Part shown: positions 8,900 to 19,351 of the stretch, one piece after another
Position numbering within the stretch: position 1 is the first letter of the stretch
Layout of the letters: each line of letters begins with the position of its first letter
Source of the DNA: Euzebyaceae bacterium
Lineage (GTDB): Bacteria; Actinomycetota; Nitriliruptoria; Euzebyales; Egibacteraceae
NCBI GenBank assembly: GCA_013698135.1
Contig: JACCVM010000056.1
Location: 1-43,347, forward strand
DNA: 43,347 nt
Direction: 5' to 3'
Notes under the pieces: model-generated
Seen by the model: the letters and a program-made list of their open reading frames with translations, nothing else
Told to the model about the DNA's origin: nothing
Database searches by the model: none
Position numbers and translations under genes: made by a program

Positions 8900-9026
8900 G
8901 CATCGAGCCGAGGGTCGGGTCGCTGATGAACGTTCGGTCGAACCACGGGAAGACGAATCCGAACAGGACCACGATGACCGCAGCCGCCACGAGGATCAGC
9001 ACCACAGTGCGGACCGCGCGGTTCAC
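8880..9026 (-). CDS. Small single-pass membrane peptide, 48 aa (not on ORF track)
   Basis: The minus strand between sortase and yihY encodes a 48-residue peptide: a basic N-terminus 'VNRAVRTVV', a hydrophobic helix 'LILVAAAVIVVLFGFVFPW' and a short tail ending 'GSMRAGASA'. The GTG start overlaps the sortase stop (GTGA), and its 3' end overlaps the YihY start by 20 nt. Each neighbour in this strand is linked by similar overlaps, which strongly suggests the reading frame is translated. I do not recognise a family. It could be a small partner of the sortase or of YihY, or simply a coupling ORF. Being below the track's size limit, it would be missed by standard calls. Confidence 0.65.
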   Translation of the reverse strand: MNRAVRTVVLILVAAAVIVVLFGFVFPWFDRTFISDPTLGSMRAGASA

Positions 9027-9745
9027 GTAATCATCTCGGCGAACACGACGAGTCGCTGCGCATCAGAGAAGCGCGGCTCGCAGGTGGTCAGCGTCAACGT
9101 CGACACCCCACTGCCCAGCGGGTCGGGCCCCAGCACCCAGCTGTCACCGGGGCCGACGACGCGCTGCTCCCGGATCTCATAGGTGTGGCGCCGCCCTCTT
9201 CGATCCGTGACGTGCACCTCATCGCCGGCGCGCAGGTCGTCCAGGTTGAAGAACGGCGCGCCAAAAGTCGTGCGGTGACCGGCGACGGCGAAGTTGCCGT
9301 CCCCGCCCGGCGGCGCGGTGCTCGGGTAGTGGCCAGGGCCCCGCTGCAGCTCGGCAAACCCGACGCCCTCGACGATGAACAGCGGTCCCTCGTGCACGGG
9401 TGGGCGCTGCGAGCCGGGCCTGACAAACTGCAGCGCCGCGACGGCGGCACCGAGGTCGACTGGTTCGGCCTGGCGCCGCGAGTCCTCTGTCCGCTCGTCG
9501 GCGCCCCGGCTCCCCTCCGTTTCGACCGACCGGTCCCGCTCGCCGACCGACCGGTCCGACTCGCCGACCGACCGGTCCGATTCGCCGACCGACTGGCTCC
9601 ACTCGTCGGCCAAAGCGTCCTGCGCGCGGCTGGTCGCCACATTGGTGAACAACAACTCGTAGACGAGGTACAGTCCGACCAGCACGCCGGCGGCGATGAG
9701 CAGCCAGCCGACGCCTCGTACGGCGCGGGCGGCAGCACCGCTCAC
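9023..9745 (-). CDS. Class E sortase
   Basis: A 240-aa membrane-anchored transpeptidase expected to attach or process LPXTG/LAXTG-like surface proteins. An N-terminal membrane helix (residues 11-34) precedes a polar linker with a repeated 'SVGESDR' segment, then the sortase fold. Catalytic residues are present: His157 in 'VAGHRTTFGAPF', Cys222 in 'TLTTC' and Arg231 in 'SDAQRLVVFA'. The 'AGHR' and 'TLTTCEP' contexts fit actinobacterial class E enzymes. No LPXTG-type substrate is seen in the window. The start ATG overlaps the DUF881 stop (ATGA) and the stop overlaps the 48-aa peptide. Class assignment is by motif context. Confidence 0.92.
   Translation of the reverse strand: MSGAAARAVRGVGWLLIAAGVLVGLYLVYELLFTNVATSRAQDALADEWSQSVGESDRSVGESDRSVGERDRSVETEGSRGADERTEDSRRQAEPVDLGAAVAALQFVRPGSQRPPVHEGPLFIVEGVGFAELQRGPGHYPSTAPPGGDGNFAVAGHRTTFGAPFFNLDDLRAGDEVHVTDRRGRRHTYEIREQRVVGPGDSWVLGPDPLGSGVSTLTLTTCEPRFSDAQRLVVFAEMIT
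9523..9594 (-). repeat. 21-nt tandem repeat in the sortase linker
   Basis: Three 21-nt copies plus a partial fourth of 'cgaccgaccggtccgactcgc' (plus strand) encode the repeated 'SVGESDR' heptads of the sortase stalk. Copies differ at one to three bases. Because the unit is a multiple of three, slippage would change stalk length without breaking the frame. Confidence 0.88.
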
Positions 9746-10494
9746 GAGCGTTGCCCGGAGGCCGGCTCAGCCACGTCGACGGTGGGCGGACCGACGTACG
9801 CCGGCAAGCTCAGGGAACGGTCGCTGACCTCGGAGAACCCGAGTTGGTACTGACGCGCGGCCACGCGGAAGCTGGCCACCACGGGGTCGCGGTCGAGGGC
9901 GGCCTGCAACGCCACGTCGTCGCCAATCGCCCGGATGACGTACGGCGGCGAGTACACCGAGCCGTGCAGCAGCAGCGTGTTGCCCGCGCAGCGGATGGCC
10001 GTTGTCGCCAGAATCCGCTGCCCGTTGACGTCCATCGCCTCCGCACCACCCGCCCACAGGGCGTTGATGACGGCCTGCAGATCCTGTTCGTGGATGACGA
10101 GGTTGTTCAAATCGCCCTCGGGCGCCTCGTCCAAGGCGGAGTCGTCCAGCGTGACCGCAAGGCCGGGGCCCGTCAGACCCGTCATCCCGGCGGGGACCAT
10201 GATGCGGTCGATGCGACGTTGCAGCCTGGCCGCTGCCTTGGTGCCCGTGACGCCGGCCTCCTGGTAGCCGTCGACGTGCGATGACAGCTCGGCGACGCGC
10301 TGCTCGAGGTCGGCGGTCCGCCGTTCCTCCGCGCGGATGAGCTCCACCAGCTCCAGGCGGCGTCCCGTCCGCCCGACGGTCGGTACATCCTCCGACCGCG
10401 CCGCCACGGTCAGGATGGTGGCGACCAGTCCCAGCGCGACGACGGAGGCGGCGCGGGCGGGCAGTCGTGGCGGGGCGGAATCGTCAGCGCTCAT
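9742..10494 (-). CDS. DUF881 family protein
   Basis: A 250-aa protein with an N-terminal membrane helix (about residues 16-33, 'VVALGLVATILTVAA'). A coiled-coil-like stretch at 45-75 follows ('RAEERRTADLEQRVAEL'), and then the conserved DUF881 domain: 'GLTGPGLAVTLDDS', 'NNLVIHEQDLQAVINALWAGGAEAMDVNGQRI' and 'TTAIRCAGNTLLLHG'. DUF881 genes sit beside crgA and sortase genes at actinobacterial origins and at division loci. No biochemical role is established to my knowledge. It is divergent from crgA (126 bp between starts) and its stop overlaps the sortase start. The family is confidently recognised; function is unknown. Confidence 0.88.
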   Translation of the reverse strand: MSADDSAPPRLPARAASVVALGLVATILTVAARSEDVPTVGRTGRRLELVELIRAEERRTADLEQRVAELSSHVDGYQEAGVTGTKAAARLQRRIDRIMVPAGMTGLTGPGLAVTLDDSALDEAPEGDLNNLVIHEQDLQAVINALWAGGAEAMDVNGQRILATTAIRCAGNTLLLHGSVYSPPYVIRAIGDDVALQAALDRDPVVASFRVAARQYQLGFSEVSDRSLSLPAYVGPPTVDVAEPASGQRS

Positions 10495-10620
10495 GCGGTG
10501 TCCCAGTCCGGCGGCTCCTGCACGACGTGCGTTCGCAGGCCCTCACGCCTTGGAGGCAACGGTACCATCCGGCCCCTGCGCCATCGTGCCGTGGACCGGT
10601 GGCCTGCTCGAGGAGATGCC

Positions 10621-10851
10621 GTGCCCAAGTCGAAGTCGAAGCGCTCCAGCTACATCCCGCCCAAGCCACCCAAGCCCAAGCCGAGTCCCCGCTGGGTGCC
10701 CTGGCTGGGCCTGGCCCTGATCCTCTTGGGACTCGCGCTGGTGCTGCTGAACTACATCTTTCCGGGAGTCCTTCCGGGCGGGAACTACGTGCTGATCGTG
10801 GGATTCCTGGTGATGGCTGCCGGCTTAGTGGTGCTCAGCCAGTGGCGCTGA
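10621..10851 (+). CDS. crgA: CrgA cell-division protein
   Basis: A 76-aa small integral membrane protein that, in Streptomyces and Mycobacterium, helps place FtsZ and recruits divisome and PBP partners. It has a basic/proline N-terminus 'PKSKSKRSSYIPPKPPKPKPSP', a first helix 'WVPWLGLALILLGLALVLLNYI', a short 'FPGVLPGGNY' loop and a second helix ending 'LSQWR'. The start is the GTG at 10621, 5-6 nt after a good AGGAG; the track's 117-aa version adds upstream non-coding sequence. Its place next to DUF881 and near pknB-trpG matches the mycobacterial order. It ends before a hairpin shared with a convergent gene. Confidence 0.95.
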   Translation: MPKSKSKRSSYIPPKPPKPKPSPRWVPWLGLALILLGLALVLLNYIFPGVLPGGNYVLIVGFLVMAAGLVVLSQWR

Positions 10852-10907
10852 GCCGAAGGTGCACAGCAGACGCGGTGAAATTCCAGTGATGTCATCCCGT
10901 CCACAGC

Positions 10908-10929
10908 GTTGTCCCCAGATGGGGACAAC
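10908..10929. terminator. Hairpin between convergent crgA and zinc-ribbon gene
   Basis: A perfect inverted repeat, GTTGTCCCC - AGAT - GGGGACAAC (9-bp stem, 4-nt loop), lies between crgA (plus) and the zinc-ribbon gene (minus). It is symmetric and so could end transcription from both sides. There is no strong U tract, as is common in high-GC actinobacteria. Confidence 0.65.
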
Positions 10930-10935
10930 CGCCGT

Positions 10936-11271
10936 TCAGGCCAGCGGCTCTCGGGCGACCTCATGGCGCTCCGTCATGCGCTCGCCGCAGTGGCGCGGCG
11001 GTACCGCCGCTCCTCGGACCAGCAGGAGCACCTCGGCGCCGCAGCCACTGCACCAGTAGGTGATCCGCTCGTCGCGCGGGTCGACGGGCCGGGGCGGACC
11101 GTCGGGGACGTAGGCGGCACCGCGGCGGAGCGAACCCAGTGAGGCGGTCCCAACCCGCCAGATAAACAACCCCAGCAGCGGCGCGAAGACGTACCGCGCC
11201 TCCACGACATCGAAGGCCGCCAGCGCCAGCCCAACCCCGACCAGGGGCCAGAACCACCGTCGCGTCGGCAC
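10936..11271 (-). CDS. Small membrane protein with C-terminal zinc-ribbon-like motif
   Basis: A 111-aa protein with two hydrophobic segments at the N-terminus ('FWPLVGVGLALAAF' and 'YVFAPLLGLFIWRVG'). A cytosolic-looking tail with 'CSGCG' and, 20 residues later, 'PRHCGERM' follows, giving a CxxC...C pattern able to bind a metal. I do not know its function. The GTG start is preceded by a strong AGGAGG 9 nt upstream, and a TAGGCT -10-like box lies 22 nt further up. It converges with crgA. A zinc-ribbon membrane protein of this kind appears in several actinobacterial origin regions in my recollection, but I cannot name a family. Confidence 0.75.
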   Translation of the reverse strand: MPTRRWFWPLVGVGLALAAFDVVEARYVFAPLLGLFIWRVGTASLGSLRRGAAYVPDGPPRPVDPRDERITYWCSGCGAEVLLLVRGAAVPPRHCGERMTERHEVAREPLA

Positions 11272-11842
11272 GGTCGGCCACCTCCTGTTGATAGCTGCCA
11301 GCCTAGGTCGAACACCGGGGCAGGGCGGTCTCGTCGCCGCCGCCCGACTTGACCCATCGGCCGACCGGGCCGCTCCGAACTGCCAGCGGAAGCTCAGTCG
11401 TCGGGGTGGCCCCCCTCCGCTGCCCCAACGAGCGGCCCTGGCACGCCGTGCCAGGGCTGTTTCCTGTTCGGGGCGGGTGCGGTGCCTGCGTGGTCAGTCG
11501 GTGGTCACCTTGAGACCGCCGATGGATGCCTGGTTGCCGGTAGCCTCGCCCAGTTGCTCGGTGCTGGGCTCATCACAAGCGGCCGGCGGCCACTGACGGA
11601 TGCCATGCCAGACCCGGCACATCGAATGGTGCATCAAGTCGACCAGCGGGCTAGCGGGCATATCGCCATCAGTGGGGTGCATCAAGGCTACTGGCTGGCT
11701 GACTTTCTATCGATCGCAAGTATCTTGAAGCGGGCGCCGGTGCGTTCTACTTCTTCCCCGTCTCCGACCTTGCAGAGCGACTGCGTGAACTGTCGGTGCG
11801 GACGGGATAGACCACCGCTCAACGCCCCTCATGGGGGTCGGG
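11272..11842. other. Gene-poor gap of ~570 bp next to tRNA-Ala
   Basis: No reading frame here has convincing homology or a ribosome site. A short out-of-frame stretch near 11700-11810 reads like protein on the plus strand ('YLEAGAGAFYFFPVSDLAERLREL' then stop), but an in-frame stop lies just upstream, so it would be at most a relic. A strong hairpin is listed separately. The gap lies against the 3' end of tRNA-Ala, a common integration site, but I see no duplicated tRNA end or integrase. Confidence 0.5.
11436..11456 (+). terminator. Strong hairpin, possible terminator
   Basis: Perfect 9-bp inverted repeat CCCTGGCAC - GCC - GTGCCAGGG, followed on the plus strand by a T-rich run (ctgtttcctgtt), so the plus strand gives the better terminator geometry. 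No plus-strand gene lies immediately upstream, so it may be a remnant or may end leftward transcription from the tRNA cluster. Confidence 0.5.
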
Positions 11843-11915
11843 TGGACCCTAGGGGAATCGAACCCCTGACCTCCGCCTTGCAAAGGCGGCGCTCTACCAA
11901 TTGAGCTAAGGGCCC
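11843..11915 (-). tRNA. tRNA-Ala (anticodon TGC)
   Basis: A 73-nt cloverleaf reads on the minus strand from GGGCCCT to AGGGTCC plus discriminator A. The acceptor stem pairs fully with one G-U. The D arm is 'AGCTCAATTGGTAGAGC', the anticodon stem-loop is CCGCC-TTTGCAA-GGCGG with anticodon TGC, and the T arm contains 'GGTTCGATTCC'. The CCA end is not encoded. It forms a cluster with tRNA-Ile and a tiny ORF between them, downstream of gyrA, as in many actinobacteria. Confidence 0.97.
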
Positions 11916-11953
11916 TCGGGGAGACCAGCGCCCACCGGCCGGGGCGGCGGGAC

Positions 11954-12070
11954 CTACAGGTCGCGGGGCTCTTCCCAGATGGCTTCGTCCAGGTCGCGGT
12001 CGCGCTGCTTCTTGAGCACAGCGGCAGCGACGGCGGCGAGGGCGGCCAGCAGAAGGGTGCGGCTGCGCAT
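11954..12070 (-). CDS. DLW-39-like small protein, 38 aa (not on ORF track)
   Basis: Between the two tRNA genes the minus strand encodes a 38-residue peptide starting 'MRSRTLLLAALAAVAAAVLKKQ' (one hydrophobic helix) and ending in an acidic tail 'DLDEAIWEEPRDL'. A strong AAGGAG sits 7 nt before the ATG. Size, helix plus acidic Trp-containing tail, and the location between gyrA-linked tRNA genes match the small actinobacterial family known as DLW-39, whose function is not known. The tail carries 'DLDEAIWEE' rather than the usual 'DLW' core, so the family match is by position and pattern. The gene would be co-transcribed with the tRNAs. Confidence 0.8.
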   Translation of the reverse strand: MRSRTLLLAALAAVAAAVLKKQRDRDLDEAIWEEPRDL

Positions 12071-12096
12071 GACAACGCTCCTTGCCGTGGGACGGG

Positions 12097-12170
<74 letters not shown>

Positions 12171-12185
12171 CACGCGGCCTGGAGT

Positions 12186-12668
12186 CTAGCGACCCCGCTC
12201 ATCGTCGGCCAATGTCACCCGCAGCCCGCCGACCAGGTCGGAGATGAGGTTGTACAGGAAGCTCATGAACACGTTGATGCCGCTCCACAGCACCACGTTG
12301 ACCAGCCCGACGAGGAAGATCACCCGGGCGATGTTGACGCCATTGATGCGCACCAGCTCCAGGCCGACCTTACCGAGCAGCTCCTGCAGCGCTTCGATCA
12401 GCCCCAGGCGGATGACCACGGCCCAGAACACGGTCAGCCCCAGCATGACCACCAGCAGGACGCAGAAGTAAAAAATCAGACTCAGCTTCAACACCGACCA
12501 GGGGTCGATCTTGCGGATAGTGGTGCGGTGGCGTACCGCGCGTGAAGCCGGAATCCGCTGCATGCGCGCGCGGGAGGGCTCAAGCCGGGTCCGGTCGGTG
12601 GTTCCGCGTTGGCTCGTGCTCATGGACGCGGAGTCTACGGCCTCGTCGGATTCGCCAATGCCAGCCAT
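12186..12668 (-). CDS. DUF3566 membrane protein
   Basis: A 160-aa protein with a disordered basic N-terminus and the DUF3566 core. This comprises 'IRKIDPWSVLKLSLIFYFCVLLVVMLG' (first helix, about 58-86), an amphipathic loop, and 'IARVIFLVGLVNVVLWSGINVFMSFLYN' (second helix, about 113-140). A C-terminal 'DLVGGLRVTLAD' ends it. DUF3566 proteins are encoded right after gyrA in most actinobacteria; their role is unknown. The ORF track extends to 13058, but the ATG at 12668 lies 8 nt after the upstream stop with an AGGACAGG ribosome-site-like sequence. An alternative ATG 15 codons in ('MSTSQRG') has no ribosome site. Confidence 0.9.
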   Translation of the reverse strand: MAGIGESDEAVDSASMSTSQRGTTDRTRLEPSRARMQRIPASRAVRHRTTIRKIDPWSVLKLSLIFYFCVLLVVMLGLTVFWAVVIRLGLIEALQELLGKVGLELVRINGVNIARVIFLVGLVNVVLWSGINVFMSFLYNLISDLVGGLRVTLADDERGR

Positions 12669-12675
12669 GCCTGTC

Positions 12676-13374
12676 CTACAGCCGCAGGTCGTTGCGGACG
12701 ACGTCCTGGGCCACGTCATGCAGCTTGCGGCTGTTGCTGCGGGCGTAGCGGCGCAACCGCTGGAAGGCCTCGGCGACGTCGACCCGGTCCCGCTCGGCGA
12801 GTATGCCCTTGGCCTGCTCGATGACCACTCTGCTCTCCAGCGCGTGCTGCAACTGCTCGGAGCGCTCCGCGGAGCGCTCGACCTGTCGAGCGTTGAGAAT
12901 GTAGATGGTGGCGATGTCAGCCAGCACCTGCCCGGCCTCGATCTCGTCGGTCTCCAGCACGCCAGGGGTGCCGCGGTACAGATTGAGCGCGCCCACGCGG
13001 TCGTCACCGACCCGCATGGCGAAGCTGTACACCGCGTGCAGGCCGGATTCCCGGGCACGCGGGGCGAAGCTGGCGAAGCGCTCGGTGTCCTCGAGATCAG
13101 GTACCACCACCTGTTCGCCGCTGTGATACGCGTGCAGGCAGGGTCCCTCGCCGAGCTCGATCTGCAGGCTCTCGATGTCGCGGATGGTCTCGTCGGAAGC
13201 CGCCACGAACCGCAGGACGTCCTTGGCGTCGGCCAGCATCACCCCTGCGCCATCGACGGGCAGCACGTCGCAGACGTGGTCGCACAGCTCTTCGAGCATG
13301 TCGGCGACCTCGTAGGTGCCCACCAGCGTGCGCGCGAACTGGATGAGCACCACGCCGAACTTGGCCTCGTCCAC
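12676..13374 (-). CDS. GAF and ANTAR domain protein (putative RNA-binding antiterminator)
   Basis: A 232-aa cytosolic regulator. Residues about 20-165 form a GAF sensor domain ('CDHVCDVLPVDGAGVMLAD', 'PCLHAYHSGEQVVVPDLEDTERF', 'VGALNLY'). Residues about 170-232 form an ANTAR domain ('LESRVVIEQAKGILAER' ... 'AFQRLRRYARSNSRKLHDVAQDVV'). ANTAR domains bind dual-hexaloop RNA hairpins and prevent transcription termination. The GTG start is one base beyond the gyrA stop, and 8 nt separate its end from DUF3566, so it is embedded in the gyrase transcript. I did not find its RNA target in the window. The domain call is secure; target and signal are unknown. Confidence 0.9.
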   Translation of the reverse strand: MDEAKFGVVLIQFARTLVGTYEVADMLEELCDHVCDVLPVDGAGVMLADAKDVLRFVAASDETIRDIESLQIELGEGPCLHAYHSGEQVVVPDLEDTERFASFAPRARESGLHAVYSFAMRVGDDRVGALNLYRGTPGVLETDEIEAGQVLADIATIYILNARQVERSAERSEQLQHALESRVVIEQAKGILAERDRVDVAEAFQRLRRYARSNSRKLHDVAQDVVRNDLRL

Positions 13375-13375
13375 A

Positions 13376-15859
<2,484 letters not shown>

Positions 15860-15868
15860 CACTAATCC

Positions 15869-16825
15869 TCAGCGTGGCCGCACGTCGAGCACGATGCGCG
15901 GCGGCTCGGACAGGGTGTGCAACCAAAAGTCGGTTGCGGTCTTGGCGTTGACGACGAGGTCGACGCGCTGCTGGCCAGCGGTGACCTCGATGTCGCCCAG
16001 GATCTGCGCGGCAGGCGCCAGGTCGGCCGCGGTGATGTCGTCGGTGACCAGGCCGTGCACCTGCAGCACCACATCGCGGCCGCGCGAGCGCGCCACGCTG
16101 CGAGGCACGACGCCCGCTTCCAACTCGTCGGACCCCTCAAGCTCCAACGTGATCCGTAGGTAGCCGGCGCGGCTGCTGGCGCTGATGCCACTGGCCCGCA
16201 CACCGACGGCGGTACGGGTGCCGATGCGTTGCCTGCCCGTGGTGAATCCGGCGCCGCCCAGCACACCCTCGCCGCCCGGCTTCGTGCCGATGACGCTGTC
16301 GTCGCGGACCAGCGTGGGCGGCAGATCCCAGGCGCCCCAGAACCGTCCGCCGGACCTGCCGTCGACGGTCAACTGCACCTTTTGAATCGTGGGAAACTCG
16401 GTCAGGGTGTTGGTGATCGCGGCCAGCGCCAACTGTTCGTTGACGGGGCCGTCGTCCACCGTGGCGGCATCGTCGACCGCCTCGGAGGACAGATCGACGC
16501 GTGCGGTGTCGCCGGTCAACGTGAAGCTCTGGATCGCGCTGCTGGTGGGCAAGGGCGCCATCAGCCCCTCCTCGTCGGAAGCGCGGGGCCCTTGCAGCAG
16601 CAACCTTAGCGCCCTGCGAGGCAGGTCATCGCTGACCGGTGCCTCGCGCACCACCGGCACCAGATGAGCCTGCCGGCCGCTGCCACTGCGGAAGTACAGC
16701 GTCAAGTCGACCCGATCGGCACGCTGCACGGCCGCCTCGGAGTCCACGTCGGCCGTCGGCAGCGTGGGCGCGCACCCCGCCGCATGCAGGGCGAGGGCGA
16801 CGAGGAGCAGGCAGCTACGGCGCAC
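15869..16825 (-). CDS. Lipoprotein with GerMN domain and AMIN-like C-terminus, inserted between gyrB and gyrA
   Basis: A 318-aa exported lipoprotein. The signal peptide ends in the lipobox 'LHAAGC' (Cys18). Residues about 38-165 match the GerMN (sporulation/spore germination) domain: 'VDLTLYFRSG', 'ALRLLLQGP', 'TARVDLSSEAV', 'ALAAITNTLTEFPTIQKVQLTVDG'. The C-terminus, about 210-318, with 'VVLQVHGLV' and 'PPRIVLDVRP', looks like an AMIN-type wall-binding beta domain. GerMN lipoproteins such as LpqB are linked with sensor kinases or wall processes. The GTG start is 8 nt after the gyrB stop, and its stop is 9 nt before gyrA, so it is firmly inside the gyrase operon. The C-terminal domain call is tentative. 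Confidence 0.82.
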   Translation of the reverse strand: MRRSCLLLVALALHAAGCAPTLPTADVDSEAAVQRADRVDLTLYFRSGSGRQAHLVPVVREAPVSDDLPRRALRLLLQGPRASDEEGLMAPLPTSSAIQSFTLTGDTARVDLSSEAVDDAATVDDGPVNEQLALAAITNTLTEFPTIQKVQLTVDGRSGGRFWGAWDLPPTLVRDDSVIGTKPGGEGVLGGAGFTTGRQRIGTRTAVGVRASGISASSRAGYLRITLELEGSDELEAGVVPRSVARSRGRDVVLQVHGLVTDDITAADLAPAAQILGDIEVTAGQQRVDLVVNAKTATDFWLHTLSEPPRIVLDVRPR

Positions 16826-16833
16826 GGGCGCGA

Positions 16834-18822
<1,989 letters not shown>

Positions 18823-18893
18823 CTACTTTCTGCTGGGCTGCGGGCGGGCGCGAGCAGGCTCTGCGATCAACGCGTGCGTCGCCGGAAAATGCT

Positions 18894-18944
18894 TCAGCGC
18901 GGCCGTGCCATGAGGCGGCCTGTTCTCCTTGTTAGAGTACCATA
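18894..18944 (-). promoter_or_regulatory. Candidate gyrB promoter and short leader ORF
   Basis: On the minus strand upstream of gyrB are overlapping -10-like boxes TATGGT and TACTCT (18934-18944). They are followed by AAGGAG (18925-18930) and, 13 nt later, a five-codon ORF, ATG GCA CGG CCG CGC TGA. No convincing -35 is seen. The boxes fit a promoter with a leader of about 110 nt; the tiny ORF could be chance. Confidence 0.3.
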
Positions 18945-19000
18945 GCCGCAGCCTGCGTCCCAGACAGGCGCAGGCGGCGTTTGCGCTGGTCAACGCGTTA

Positions 19001-19351
19001 TCACTTCGAGGTCAATCGGCCGGTGGTCACCGTGACCTTCGTCACCTCCCCAGCGCCGAGCACCGCGTTGGCCCGCGCCAGCAGCTCAGGTGCCAGAAAG
19101 CCGACCTGCGTGGCCCAGGCCGACGACACCGCACGGAGCACCAGGACCCCGCCGGCGAGGCGCACCGGCTCGACGTGGCGGGCCAGCTGGTCACCGGCGA
19201 TCTCGTCCCAATGTTGATGGACTCGAGCCCCTCGCAGCCGGGCTTGCCAGCCCCGGCGACCGCTGATCAACCCCAGCAGGGCACCCACGCCCTCGGGCTC
19301 TGGGCCCTGGATCCGGCGGTCGGGGTCGCTGGGATCGCTCAGCCGGCTCAT
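19001..19351 (-). CDS. DUF721 (DciA-like) protein
   Basis: A 116-aa protein of the DUF721 family. The core features are 'ALLGLISGRRGWQARLRGARVHQHWDEIAGDQLARHVEPVRLAGGVLVLRAVSSAWATQVGFLAPELLARAN'. Related DciA proteins load or interact with the DnaB helicase; in Mycobacterium the equivalent gene (Rv0004) also lies between recF and gyrB. The ATG overlaps the recF stop (ATGA). The 'WATQ' segment is the usual DUF721/DciA signature. Helicase-loading activity is inferred from the family, not shown here. Confidence 0.88.
   Translation of the reverse strand: MSRLSDPSDPDRRIQGPEPEGVGALLGLISGRRGWQARLRGARVHQHWDEIAGDQLARHVEPVRLAGGVLVLRAVSSAWATQVGFLAPELLARANAVLGAGEVTKVTVTTGRLTSK

Noticed and set aside
9027-9745. 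Frame variants of the sortase region (94-214 aa ORFs)
   Set aside because: They lack the catalytic His/Cys/Arg pattern; only the 240-aa frame carries it.
11494-11685. 63-aa minus-strand ORF downstream of tRNA-Ala
   Set aside because: No ribosome site, no family and weak codon bias; not enough support.
11482-11904. 140-aa plus-strand ORF running into tRNA-Ala
   Set aside because: It overlaps the tRNA, lacks a ribosome site and matches no family; at most it contains a relic.
12669-13058. Upstream extension of the DUF3566 ORF
   Set aside because: It overlaps the GAF-ANTAR gene in another frame and shows no homology.
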